Origin: an uncultured Prevotellaceae bacterium | GTDB lineage: Bacteria; Bacteroidota; Bacteroidia; Bacteroidales; Bacteroidaceae | Assembly (NCBI GenBank): GCA_902770845.1 | Contig: CACXUV010000001.1 | Span: forward strand, 1 to 62,715 | DNA length: 62,715 bases | Reading direction: 5' to 3' | Shown: positions 8,572 through 17,150 of the stretch, piece after piece | Layout of the letters: every line of letters starts with the position of its first letter | Position numbering within the stretch: position 1 is the first letter of the stretch | The notes under the pieces: generated by a model | Told to the model about the DNA's origin: nothing | Seen by the model: only the letters and a program-made list of their open reading frames with translations | Database searches by the model: none | Translations under genes and position numbers: made by a program

Positions 8572-9330
8572 CTATTGGTCGGGATTCTCAACAAAGCCCT
8601 GATAGGCTGGTTCAAGGGACGACATGACTGAGTCGTAGGCTTGATTCAACGTGGCCTCTACATTCTCGCTGCCCTGTCCCACGGGGTAGATGGGCTGATG
8701 AATGGTGAGGCGCAACGGGTGCCAACTGATGAAACCGAAGCCACGCTGACGAGGTAACACATCGAAAGAGCCATTGATGGTGAGCGGCACCACAGGCAAC
8801 TGAAGCTCGTCGGCCAGCGCGAAGGCTCCCTTGCGAAAACGACCCATGTGGCCCGTAAAGGTGCGGGCTCCTTCGGGAAACACCGTTAGACTGGTGCCAC
8901 CCTGAAGCGTTTCACGGGCCTTGTCGTAGGTGGCCTTGATTTTCTTGGGGCCACGCTTGTCAACAAAAATCTGGTGCGACTTCTCGCTGGCATAGCCCAC
9001 AACCGGCATTTGGCGCAGCTGCTGCTTCATCATCCACTTGAAATTGCGCTTCAGATAGCCATAGATCAGGAAAATATCAAAAGAACCCTGATGGTTGGCC
9101 ACAAAGACGTAGGACTGTTCTTTCTCCAGATGCTCACGCCCTTCTACCTTCACTGGCAACAGCAGTGCCTTCAAGATGAAGCGGCCCCACCAACGACCAG
9201 GATAGTAGCCCCAGAAATGGCCATCGCCCACGGTGCAGCCAATGGTAACAATGATGCCTGTGGCAATGGTGGAAAGCACCACAAGGGGCAGGCCCACAAA
9301 GAGCTGATAAACGTAATAAAGGTATTTCAT
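8572..9330 (-). CDS. plsC: 1-acyl-sn-glycerol-3-phosphate acyltransferase (PlsC family)
   Basis: Acylates lysophosphatidic acid at the inner membrane to give phosphatidic acid. The 252-residue protein has an N-terminal hydrophobic segment (residues 4-28), the catalytic NHQGSFD motif (HX4D; about residues 78-84) and the substrate motif VFPEGART. The start overlaps the stop of the metallophosphoesterase gene by 4 bases (ATGA), indicating translational coupling. It is the last gene of a five-gene overlapping chain. Confidence 0.92.
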   Translation of the reverse strand: MKYLYYVYQLFVGLPLVVLSTIATGIIVTIGCTVGDGHFWGYYPGRWWGRFILKALLLPVKVEGREHLEKEQSYVFVANHQGSFDIFLIYGYLKRNFKWMMKQQLRQMPVVGYASEKSHQIFVDKRGPKKIKATYDKARETLQGGTSLTVFPEGARTFTGHMGRFRKGAFALADELQLPVVPLTINGSFDVLPRQRGFGFISWHPLRLTIHQPIYPVGQGSENVEATLNQAYDSVMSSLEPAYQGFVENPDQ

Positions 9331-10487
9331 TTTTTCTTGAGCTTGATGACAACAATCTCGCCTGTGGCCCCAAAACGGAAGGGAATGACGCCACCCAGAC
9401 CTTTAGACACGTAAAGGGCACGGTCGCCAATACGGTAAAGTCCCATGCACTCCTTGCCCAGCAACGACATGGGAGACCACCCAAAGAGTGAGAACTGCAT
9501 ACCGTGGGTGTGGCCGCTCAGCGTGAGCTGGGTGTGGCTCTTGGGCAGAATCTTGCGCCGCCAGCTGCTGGGGTCGTGTTCGAGCATGACAATAAAATCG
9601 CTGCGTTTCACCCCATAGAGTGCATTGCCCAGATTGCCCAACTGGGGAAAACGGCCCTCACCATCGTTTTCCATGCCGGCAATGACAATGGAATCGTTTC
9701 CTCGACGCACATAACGACGGGCATTGACCAGCACGGTCCACCCCAGCTGTCGCTCCTGCACGGCAATGGTGCGTATCTGGTTTTCGTATTCCACTTCATA
9801 AGGCAAATCGGTATATTCGGCATAGTCGTGATTGCCCAGCACGGAGAACACACCGTCGGGAGCCTTGATTTTGGACAGGAGCGTGGCGTGACGCTCTATC
9901 TCCTGCGGCACCATGTTCTGCATATCGCCTGCAAAGACCACCATGTCGGCCTGCTGGGCCATAATGCTGTCAACGGCACGCTGCAATATTTCCTCACGTC
10001 CATCGACGTATGTGCCCACATGGGCATCGCTGAAAAACACAATGCGATAACCATCGAAAGCGGGCGGAAGGTCGCTGAAGGCCAGTTCTTCGTGAACCAC
10101 CTCGAGCTTTCCGAACCCCACAAAGGTGCCATAAATGAGCGTGAAGATGGCACAAAGCGAAAGCAGCAATCCCAACGGCTGACCATAGTTGCGACGCGTT
10201 CTCAACAATAATCCCACCACACGCCCCAGGGCCCAGCAAAGGGCAAAGGCCAGCATGGGCACAACGGTGAGGCCAAAGAGAAACAAGAACACGTTGAGCA
10301 GGGAGAGATCGTCGGGAAAGTAATTGCGCTCCCGTGACAGCACGCCTATATAGGCCAGCAAACCAACGGCAGGAAGGAAAGCCAGCAGACGAACCAGCCA
10401 GCCACGCTTGCGCCAAAAGCGCCAGTCGAAGAACAGAAATGCCACCAGAGTGAGCACTGCATAAGGGATGAGAAGTCTTAGTATCAT
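9327..10487 (-). CDS. Membrane-anchored metallophosphoesterase (YkuE-like)
   Basis: A 386-residue protein with about four N-terminal transmembrane helices (residues 1-18, 31-50, 64-92 and 103-123), then a calcineurin-like phosphoesterase domain. The metal-binding signatures are in order: FFSDAHVG (DxH), VFAGDMQN (GD), LGNHDYAE (GNHD) and SGHTHGMQ (GHTH). This matches the YkuE/LpxH-like branch often annotated as integral membrane phosphoesterase. The substrate is unknown; the coupling to plsC suggests a lipid-linked phosphate, which is inference. It overlaps both neighbours by 4 bases. Confidence 0.88.
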   Translation of the reverse strand: MILRLLIPYAVLTLVAFLFFDWRFWRKRGWLVRLLAFLPAVGLLAYIGVLSRERNYFPDDLSLLNVFLFLFGLTVVPMLAFALCWALGRVVGLLLRTRRNYGQPLGLLLSLCAIFTLIYGTFVGFGKLEVVHEELAFSDLPPAFDGYRIVFFSDAHVGTYVDGREEILQRAVDSIMAQQADMVVFAGDMQNMVPQEIERHATLLSKIKAPDGVFSVLGNHDYAEYTDLPYEVEYENQIRTIAVQERQLGWTVLVNARRYVRRGNDSIVIAGMENDGEGRFPQLGNLGNALYGVKRSDFIVMLEHDPSSWRRKILPKSHTQLTLSGHTHGMQFSLFGWSPMSLLGKECMGLYRIGDRALYVSKGLGGVIPFRFGATGEIVVIKLKKK

Positions 10488-11257
10488 AAGTTAGATAAAA
10501 GAAATTTACGGGTTGTTTCTACAGGAAGTCCACGGCGAAGGGCATAGTTGCGCAGCTGGTCTTCGCCAATCTTCCCCACAGCGAAGTAGCGCGCCTGGGG
10601 ATGCGAAATCATGAAGCCACTGACACTGGCATGCGGTCGCATGGCACCACTCTCCGTCAGTCTGATGCCTATTTGCTGCATGTTGAGCAAGCGGTCGAGC
10701 ACGAAATTCAGACTGGCATCGGGCAGTGAGGGGTAGCCCACGGCAGGACGGATGCCCTGAAAGCGCTCCAAATGCAGTTCGTCGATGGAAAGATGCTCGT
10801 CGGGGGCATAGCCCCAGTATGTCTTACGCACTTCTTCGTGCATGCGCTCTGCAGCAGCCTCGGCCAAACGGTCGGCCAGCAACTGGGCCATCATGCGGTC
10901 ATAGGGGTCGTCAGCAAAATCGGTCTCCATGCCACTGTCCACGCTGGTGGCAAAGATGCCCAAGCGGTCGTGCTCAGGATGAATGAAATCGGAAAGACAC
11001 AGGCAGGGATTGCCGCTTTGCTGTCGCAAGAAAGGAATGCACTCCTGCCCCACCACCACATCGTCGCCAGCAGAATGGGCATCGAGCAAGAGAAAAAGGG
11101 CATGGGCATTATAGTGCTCCGACACCCGCTCAAGGAATGACTCGGCCTCACGCTTCAGTCGTTGCTGCTGGTCGCTCTGCTTCAATTGCCAGGCAAAGAA
11201 GAAGTAGGGCCAGTTGATGTAGGGCACAAGAGCAGGAATGGAGTAATGAAGAATCAT
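10484..11257 (-). CDS. Stand-alone methionine synthase activation-domain protein
   Basis: The C-terminal half of this 257-residue protein matches the reactivation domain of B12-dependent methionine synthase (MetH), which binds S-adenosylmethionine and remethylates cobalamin. The telltale segments are GIRPAVGYPSLPDAS, LTESGAMRPHASVSGF and ARYFAVGKIGEDQ. The N-terminal half (FFFAWQLKQSDQQQRL and what follows) corresponds to the start of that domain. No catalytic MetH modules are present here. It overlaps dihydroorotase and the phosphoesterase by 4 bases each. It may act in trans on a MetH encoded elsewhere. Confidence 0.82.
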   Translation of the reverse strand: MILHYSIPALVPYINWPYFFFAWQLKQSDQQQRLKREAESFLERVSEHYNAHALFLLLDAHSAGDDVVVGQECIPFLRQQSGNPCLCLSDFIHPEHDRLGIFATSVDSGMETDFADDPYDRMMAQLLADRLAEAAAERMHEEVRKTYWGYAPDEHLSIDELHLERFQGIRPAVGYPSLPDASLNFVLDRLLNMQQIGIRLTESGAMRPHASVSGFMISHPQARYFAVGKIGEDQLRNYALRRGLPVETTRKFLLSNL

Positions 11258-12582
11258 CGGAACATCACGGGCTGTGCAACGTAGTCGCGACTGACTACAC
11301 CATTATTATATATTAGGTGGCCATTGCAGAACGTGTGCTGCACGCGCCACTGGTAGGTGTGTCCCTCCATAGGACTCCATCGACATTTGCTCTCAACGAC
11401 ATCGGCTGTGACCGTCCAGGGCGAATGGGGGCGCACCACCACTACATCGGCCTTATAGCCAGGACGCAGGAAACCACGCTCGCGCACCTCGAAAAGCGTG
11501 GCAGGACGATGGGCCATCAACTCTACCATGCGCTCCAGGGTGAGCACTCCTTCATCGACCAGTTCGAGCATGGTGACCAGCGAGAACTGAATCATGGGCA
11601 TTCCACTGGCTGCCTTGGCACAACCGCCCTGCTTCTGCGACAGCAAATGGGGGGCATGGTCGGTGCCTACAACGGCTATGCGGCCATTGCTGAGCCCGTC
11701 GCGCAGGGCTTGACGGTCGCTGAAGTTCTTGATGGCGGGGTTCACCTTGATTTTGGCCCCCATCCGGTCATAGTCGGTCAGCGAGAAATAAAGGTGGCCA
11801 ACTGTGACCTCGGCCGTGATGGAATGCTGGCAATCGGCAGGAAACAGTTCCAACTCTTCCTCCGTGGTGATATGGGCAATGTGCAGCCGGGCACCATGCT
11901 TCATGGCCAGTGAAATGGCCTTGGTGGTTGACTGCAGGCAGGCTTCCTTGCTTCTGATGAACGGATGCAGGCGCACATCGGGGTCGTCGCCATACTGTTG
12001 CTGGAATTGCTCCATGTTGCGACGAATGATTTCCGTGTCTTCGCAATGAACCATGATGGGTAGCGGAGCCGTAGCAAAAATGCGATCGAGCACTTCGTCG
12101 CGGTCAACAAGCATGTTGCCCGTAGATGAACCCATAAAGAGTTTGATGCCAGGAATGCGGTGCTTGTCGAGCAACGGAAACAAATTGGCATTGTCGTTGG
12201 TGGCACCAAAGAAGAAGGAGTAGTTCACGTGGCTGCACTGTGCGGCCCTGGCAAACTTGTCGTCGAGGGCTTGGAGCGTAGTGGTCTGCGGCACAGTGTT
12301 GGGCATATCAAAATAAGTGGTTACGCCCCCAGCCGCCGCAGCACGGCTTTCGCTTTCAATATCGGCCTTCTCCGTAAGTCCTGGTTCACGAAAATGCACA
12401 TGATCGTCGATCACACCTGGCAAAACGTAGCAGCCCGAAACGTCTATCGTGTTATCGACAGGCGTTCCGGGCTGTTCTCCGTTGCTCAATATTTCGCAAA
12501 TATATTCACCATCGATGACCAATGAGCCATCGAACACTTTTCCTTCGTTGACGATGCGTCCGCCGGCAAGCAGTGTTCTCAT
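11254..12582 (-). CDS. pyrC: Dihydroorotase
   Basis: Third step of pyrimidine synthesis: cyclisation of carbamoyl-aspartate to dihydroorotate. The 442-residue length is of the class I type. The metal site is complete: DDHVHFREPG (HxH), GIKLFMGSS with the carbamylated lysine, VHCEDTEI, LHIAHITTEE and VGTDHAPH. It lies within a chain of 4-base overlaps between a DUF4369 lipoprotein and the MetH-activation-domain gene. The preceding pathway enzyme, PyrBI, is encoded at 28-29 kb. Confidence 0.92.
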   Translation of the reverse strand: MRTLLAGGRIVNEGKVFDGSLVIDGEYICEILSNGEQPGTPVDNTIDVSGCYVLPGVIDDHVHFREPGLTEKADIESESRAAAAGGVTTYFDMPNTVPQTTTLQALDDKFARAAQCSHVNYSFFFGATNDNANLFPLLDKHRIPGIKLFMGSSTGNMLVDRDEVLDRIFATAPLPIMVHCEDTEIIRRNMEQFQQQYGDDPDVRLHPFIRSKEACLQSTTKAISLAMKHGARLHIAHITTEEELELFPADCQHSITAEVTVGHLYFSLTDYDRMGAKIKVNPAIKNFSDRQALRDGLSNGRIAVVGTDHAPHLLSQKQGGCAKAASGMPMIQFSLVTMLELVDEGVLTLERMVELMAHRPATLFEVRERGFLRPGYKADVVVVRPHSPWTVTADVVESKCRWSPMEGHTYQWRVQHTFCNGHLIYNNGVVSRDYVAQPVMFR

Positions 12583-13346
12583 TCTTTACCGTTCAGAATA
12601 TTTTGTATCAGGGAGTCGTTGGGTTCCGAGGCTGGAACTGCAGGCTGGTCGAGCCCCTGTTGGTGGGCCAGTATCTCATTGGCCGTCTTGTAGTACTCAC
12701 GAACATAGGGATCGTTCTTGAAGGTCTCCGTAGCCTTGGTCATGATATGCTCAATCTGTGGCGTCAGAATGGGGTATTCAAATCCGGCAGTAATCATCAT
12801 GAAGACGCCAGGCCCAAGAACATTGTCGAAATTGTCTACAATAAAATTGGTCACCAGACTGTCTTCTTCTTGCGCAATCTGAGCTGCTTCTATTGAGAGT
12901 TGCTCGTTGATGACCTGCTCATCGATTCCGTCGAGCAGCATCTGGCTCTCCCGATGTCCCAGTTCGTTCATGCGGCTTTCCATCTGGTTGTGCTGGTCAA
13001 TGAACTGATAGAGCACATCGTTGAGCGGTGTGCCACTCACTTGGCGCGACGCATCTTCAATACGCACCCTAATGTCGCCCGTTTCGAGCACAATGGGCAT
13101 CATGAGCGAACGCTCGTCCATGAACAGGTTCACCATTTTCACGGTGTCAAGCATACCCGAAAACCTGAACTTTCCGTGCACCACCTCGCACGAATCGATG
13201 TTCTGCACCTTTCCATCCTTCACTGCTTTCAGGTAGAGCTTGCTGCCATCGAGCGAAGAAAGCGAAGAAGAGCCTTCAATGTTATAGGATTCAGCACACG
13301 AGGTCATAACGGCCAGTATGGCAAGAAAGTATAAAACTCTGTTCAT
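12579..13346 (-). CDS. DUF4369-type lipoprotein
   Basis: A 255-residue predicted lipoprotein. The N-terminus MNRVLYFLAILAVMTSCAES is a lipoprotein signal peptide with the acylated cysteine at residue 17. Residues 23-80 (LYLKAVKDGKV, VVHGKFRFSG) resemble the DUF4369 beta-rich domain common in Bacteroidota, where it often precedes a thioredoxin-like domain. Here no CxxC follows; the rest is helical and acidic. Function unknown. Its stop overlaps the dihydroorotase start by 4 bases. Confidence 0.75.
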   Translation of the reverse strand: MNRVLYFLAILAVMTSCAESYNIEGSSSLSSLDGSKLYLKAVKDGKVQNIDSCEVVHGKFRFSGMLDTVKMVNLFMDERSLMMPIVLETGDIRVRIEDASRQVSGTPLNDVLYQFIDQHNQMESRMNELGHRESQMLLDGIDEQVINEQLSIEAAQIAQEEDSLVTNFIVDNFDNVLGPGVFMMITAGFEYPILTPQIEHIMTKATETFKNDPYVREYYKTANEILAHQQGLDQPAVPASEPNDSLIQNILNGKE

Positions 13347-13369
13347 AGTCTGTGATTTATTCGTCGTTG

Positions 13370-13377
13370 CAAATGTA
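13370..13377 (-). promoter_or_regulatory. -7 box in front of the DUF4369 operon
   Basis: TACATTTG on the minus strand about 24 bases before the ATG at 13346. No good TTTG lies at the expected distance (the sequence there is a run of A/T), so this is a half match. It would drive the five-gene overlapping chain down to plsC. Confidence 0.5.
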
Positions 13378-13436
13378 CAACGTTATATTGAGGTAGAAAA
13401 AAAAATTTGCGCAATTTAAAACAATTGCGCAATCTT

Positions 13437-13838
13437 TTAGCGTTTTTTTGCCTCTTTCTGCAATTCACGGTCCAATCTGTGAGTTACATACAGCTGAAGG
13501 AGTGCTGCCAGCAGCAGCGTTCCCACCCACTTGTTGTGCACATACTGCAAATAGCTGATATGGGGAATGCCCAACGGATTGCCCTGTGAAGCAAACATGA
13601 GCACACCCGACACTAAAAACAACACATCACTCAAGAGCATGATGCGGCGCAGGCGGCGTATGGTCACGTTCGGTCCGTCATAGCGTTGCAGCATTTGCAT
13701 GGATGCAAAAGCCAACGCGCCCAGCGAATAGACGTAGGGCGAACCTACCCACCCCGTGAGACTCACACCTGCACCCACAACCATCAGGAGTGCCCCCACC
13801 AAGAACACAGCGTTCTGAAAACTATTCAACTGTTTCAT
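13437..13838 (-). CDS. Small four-helix membrane protein, unknown function
   Basis: A 133-residue protein with four hydrophobic segments (about residues 8-30, 35-47, 69-85 and 106-120) and a basic C-terminus (LDRELQKEAKKR). I do not recognise a named family. Its start overlaps the end of the FtsB/DivIC-like gene by 17 bases, so the two are probably translated from one message. It is an inner-membrane protein by composition. Confidence 0.7.
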   Translation of the reverse strand: MKQLNSFQNAVFLVGALLMVVGAGVSLTGWVGSPYVYSLGALAFASMQMLQRYDGPNVTIRRLRRIMLLSDVLFLVSGVLMFASQGNPLGIPHISYLQYVHNKWVGTLLLAALLQLYVTHRLDRELQKEAKKR

Positions 13839-14175
13839 CTGCTGGCAGTTTGGGTTGTGTGTTCAGCTCATCATCGCTCAACACAAAGATGTCTTCATCA
13901 TCGGCCTTCATGAAGTAACGCTCGCGAGCAATCTTCTCCATGGCCTTGGGGTTGTGCTGCAAATCGCGTATTTGTATCTGGTTGGCCTGATTGATAGCCT
14001 CATAGTGGGCAATTTCTTCTTGCAGTTCGCCAATGCGCTGCTTGTATTGAATGTGGGCCAACACGCTGTTCTCGTCGAGGAATCCCACAAGCAGCACGCC
14101 CACGACACACACAACGACATACTTCACAAAAGAAAGTCTCCACACATACAGGAATGCTTGTTTCACCTTACTCAT
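13822..14175 (-). CDS. FtsB/DivIC-like septum formation initiator
   Basis: A 117-residue bitopic protein: a short basic cytoplasmic start, one membrane helix (residues 18-34), a periplasmic coiled coil (about 43-76, QYKQRIGELQEEIAHYEAIN), and the conserved ending NPKAMEKIARERYFMK seen in FtsB/DivIC proteins. These join FtsL and FtsQ/DivIB in the division complex. An acidic tail follows. It lies between dnaX and the small membrane protein gene. Confidence 0.85.
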   Translation of the reverse strand: MSKVKQAFLYVWRLSFVKYVVVCVVGVLLVGFLDENSVLAHIQYKQRIGELQEEIAHYEAINQANQIQIRDLQHNPKAMEKIARERYFMKADDEDIFVLSDDELNTQPKLPADETVE

Positions 14176-14218
14176 CTTTCTCTCTTTCTTCTAAAAACTT
14201 ATTTCTCTCTTTTTTGTT

Positions 14219-15988
14219 CTAAGCCAGTTCCAAATCGAACTGAACCCTGAGTTTCTCAATCGAAGGATTCTGTCGCACCATCTCCTCAAACTGCTCACGA
14301 CGCGTCAGGATGCGGGTTTGCTCTTGCTGCTGGGCCACACGCAGCGTGAAACTGATGTTGCTGTTATGCAAATAAATGCGCAGCGTGCTCAGAATGCTGC
14401 CCTTGATGCGCTCCATTTCATCCTTAATAATATCATTGGGCACCACAACCTCAACGGCAGGCATCTCAGTAATCAGCGGATTCATGTTCTTCATCCGCGC
14501 TGCAATGCCGCTCAGTTTCTGAGGCATTCTGTTGCACATCGACAGCCACTGCAACTCCAGCTCATCCTGAGTGAACACGTTTTCTTCCTTGCGGTCCTTG
14601 ACATCGTTTCCTTGCGTGCCAGGGAGAATATTCATCTTCTGCGGACGCGCCATCTGTCGAAGATTGGTCCACGACATGCCCAGTTGTGAACTCTTTATTC
14701 TGGGTTGAGGCTGCACACTGGGGGGCAGCGGAGTTTCCGTGCTTCCCTGGCCTGCAGGCACGCTTTTCACTGGTTGTTCTGTCCCAGCCGCAGCCACCTG
14801 CTGAGCCGACTTCTGTTTGGGCTGGGATTGCTGAACAAGTTGTTTAAACAGGGATTTCAATCGTCTGGGCCTACGCCCACTGGCAGGCCCTTCGTCAGGC
14901 TGGGTCAACTGAGCTATCTCGATAAGAGTCAGCTCCACGAGCAGCCGCTTATTGGCCGACTGTCTGTAGTTAATGTCGCATTGGTTCATAATGCGCAGCG
15001 CACCGTAAAGGAAGGTGAGCGGAGCCTGCTGGGCTTGCAGCTGATAGCGCTGGGCCTGTTGTTGACTCACTTCGAGCAAGGGAAGCGTCTGCGGATCCTT
15101 GGCCATCATCACATTGCGCACATGCTTGGCCAGTCCCTGTATGAGCAAACCACCGTCGAACCCCTTATTCACCACATCGTTGAGCAACACCATGATTTCG
15201 CTCACCTTATTTATAATAGCCAGGTCAACAATACGGAAGTAGTACTCAGAATCGAGCACATTCAGGTCTTCAATCACTTTTTGATAGGTGATGTTTCCCT
15301 GACAGAACGATGCAGCCTGATCGAAGATGGAGAGTGCATCGCGCATGCCGCCATCGGCCTTCTCGGCAATCACAGCCAGTGCCTCTTCTTCATACTGTAT
15401 TCCTTCTTTTTCAGCCACATGTTTCAGATGGTCCACCGTGTTCTGTACCGTCATGCGCTCGAAGTCGTATATCTGACAACGGCTCAGGATGGTGGGCAGA
15501 ATCTTGTGTTTCTCGGTGGTGGCTAAGATGAAAATCACATGTGCAGGCGGCTCTTCAAGCGTCTTCAGGAAAGCGTTGAAAGCTGCCGTGGAGAGCATGT
15601 GCACCTCGTCGATGATGAAGACCTTGTACTTGCCCACCTGCGGCGGAATGCGCGTCTGCTCCATGAGCGTCTTGATATGCTCCACCGAGTTATTCGAGGC
15701 GGCATCGAGTTCAAAGATGTTCAGCGAGCGCTGCTCGTTGAAGCTCTGACAGCTCTCGCACTCGTTGCAAGCCTCGCCGTCGGACGTGGGGTTCTGGCAG
15801 TTAATGGCTTTGGCAAAGATGCGCGCACAGGTGGTCTTTCCCACGCCACGCGGCCCACAGAACAGATAGGCATGGGCCAATTTTCCGCTCTTCACGGCAT
15901 TCTTCAGCGTGGTGGTCAGGGCACTTTGTCCCACCACCGTGTCGAATGACATGGGGCGGTATTTGCGCGCCGAAACGATATATTCCAT
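14219..15988 (-). CDS. dnaX: DNA polymerase III subunit gamma/tau
   Basis: Clamp-loader ATPase of the replisome. The 589-residue protein has the Walker A loop GPRGVGKTT (residues 45-53), a zinc knuckle with four cysteines (C-X8/9-CxxC pattern around residues 64-79), Walker B VFIIDEVHML, and the sensor LSRCQ. After the AAA+ and collar domains comes a Q/P-rich linker (about 365-425) and a tau-like C-terminal domain. I saw no obvious slippery A-run designed for frameshifting. It lies 18 bases after the GH43-like gene. Confidence 0.95.
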   Translation of the reverse strand: MEYIVSARKYRPMSFDTVVGQSALTTTLKNAVKSGKLAHAYLFCGPRGVGKTTCARIFAKAINCQNPTSDGEACNECESCQSFNEQRSLNIFELDAASNNSVEHIKTLMEQTRIPPQVGKYKVFIIDEVHMLSTAAFNAFLKTLEEPPAHVIFILATTEKHKILPTILSRCQIYDFERMTVQNTVDHLKHVAEKEGIQYEEEALAVIAEKADGGMRDALSIFDQAASFCQGNITYQKVIEDLNVLDSEYYFRIVDLAIINKVSEIMVLLNDVVNKGFDGGLLIQGLAKHVRNVMMAKDPQTLPLLEVSQQQAQRYQLQAQQAPLTFLYGALRIMNQCDINYRQSANKRLLVELTLIEIAQLTQPDEGPASGRRPRRLKSLFKQLVQQSQPKQKSAQQVAAAGTEQPVKSVPAGQGSTETPLPPSVQPQPRIKSSQLGMSWTNLRQMARPQKMNILPGTQGNDVKDRKEENVFTQDELELQWLSMCNRMPQKLSGIAARMKNMNPLITEMPAVEVVVPNDIIKDEMERIKGSILSTLRIYLHNSNISFTLRVAQQQEQTRILTRREQFEEMVRQNPSIEKLRVQFDLELA

Positions 15989-16006
15989 GATATTTCGCGT
16001 TGTTTT

Positions 16007-17017
16007 TTACTTGTTTTTCTTAGCCAGAGCCTTTGCAATGCGCTTCACCTCTTTCCTGGTCACAGGCAGCACGGTGCCATGACGCGGGGTGAACATGCCC
16101 TTGGTCTCGGTCTGGTGCAGCAGTTTGAAGGTGCTCAGGTCACTGGTCTCACAGAACTGATAGTAGCCACTGCCGTAGCAGTCGTACATCAGAATCCATT
16201 TGTCCTGTCCAATCAAAGGCCACACGCCAGCACCTTCCACAGCCACCTTTGTCTGTTGCAGGGTGCCGCTGGGCTTGCTCCACTGTGAGCCCGGAGCCTG
16301 TCCCGGAGCAGGAGTAAGGCTGCTGGCCGTCACCTTGCAAATGCCACCCGACCCTTCGTTCTTGTAGAAAGCATGGTAGAGCTGGTCTTTCTCGCTGAAG
16401 ACAATGTCCATGTCGATGGTGGCCGAGCCACGATCATAGAAGAAGGTGGGCTCACCCTCCAGGTCCGTAAAGTCGGCATTGGCATAGCAATAATACACCT
16501 TATCGTAAGGAATGGTGCCATCGTTGGTGAGCAGTGAGAAATATACCAGGTACTTCTTGGCCACGGGGTCCCAGATGGTTTCCGGAGCCCACACGCGGGT
16601 GACGTTGGCAAAGTTCGTTCCCTTGTATTTATCGGGAAAATGAACCGTGGAATGCTGCCAGTTCACCAAGTCTTTGGAACGCATGAGCACAATGCCACGA
16701 TTGCTGGCCCAGCCTTCGGCACAGCGCATGTCGGTGTTTACCATGTAGAACCAGCCGTCGTCACCACGCAGCACATGGGGATCGCGCACACCTTTCTTCA
16801 AGGCAATGGTGTCAGCGCTAATGACCATCTGTCCATTGTTCATGGGCACAAAGTCGAAGGGTTGGGCCTTGGTCGACAGGGCATAGTAGATGTTCTCATT
16901 GTCGTTCGACGGGAAATAAACAAACAGATAGTTTGAATATTTCTTGGCCAACAGCAAGGTGGGGCAGAAGGCTGCCAGCAGTGCTACGAGCAGAATCAGT
17001 CTGGTTTTCATTGTCAT
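16007..17017 (-). CDS. Secreted GH43-like beta-propeller glycosidase
   Basis: A 336-residue protein with a signal peptide (cleavage after LLLA, about residue 24) and one five-bladed propeller domain like glycoside hydrolase family 43. Candidate catalytic acids are the aspartate in VRDPHVL, the aspartate in TIDMDIVF and the glutamate in YKNEGSG. Family members act on arabinose- or xylose-containing glycans, but the substrate here cannot be told. Two start codons are possible (17017 or 17011, MKTRL); the second gives a more typical signal peptide. Confidence 0.8.
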   Translation of the reverse strand: MTMKTRLILLVALLAAFCPTLLLAKKYSNYLFVYFPSNDNENIYYALSTKAQPFDFVPMNNGQMVISADTIALKKGVRDPHVLRGDDGWFYMVNTDMRCAEGWASNRGIVLMRSKDLVNWQHSTVHFPDKYKGTNFANVTRVWAPETIWDPVAKKYLVYFSLLTNDGTIPYDKVYYCYANADFTDLEGEPTFFYDRGSATIDMDIVFSEKDQLYHAFYKNEGSGGICKVTASSLTPAPGQAPGSQWSKPSGTLQQTKVAVEGAGVWPLIGQDKWILMYDCYGSGYYQFCETSDLSTFKLLHQTETKGMFTPRHGTVLPVTRKEVKRIAKALAKKNK

Positions 17018-17052
17018 ACGTTTTTAAATCTCTTCTTTATTGTTTCAGATTG

Positions 17053-17084
17053 CAAAGATACGAAAAAGCTGAGAGCAAAACAAA
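17053..17084 (-). promoter_or_regulatory. Promoter of the GH43-like gene and dnaX
   Basis: Minus-strand TTTG (17081-17084), a 20-base spacer and TATCTTTG (17053-17060), a full match to the Bacteroidota pattern, about 36 bases before the ATG. It probably also serves dnaX downstream. Confidence 0.72.
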
Positions 17085-17150
17085 ATAATTCATTCATTTT
17101 TTTGCCGAAACGAACTACCTTCGTCAATTTATTGCCAATGTAGCGTCGGC

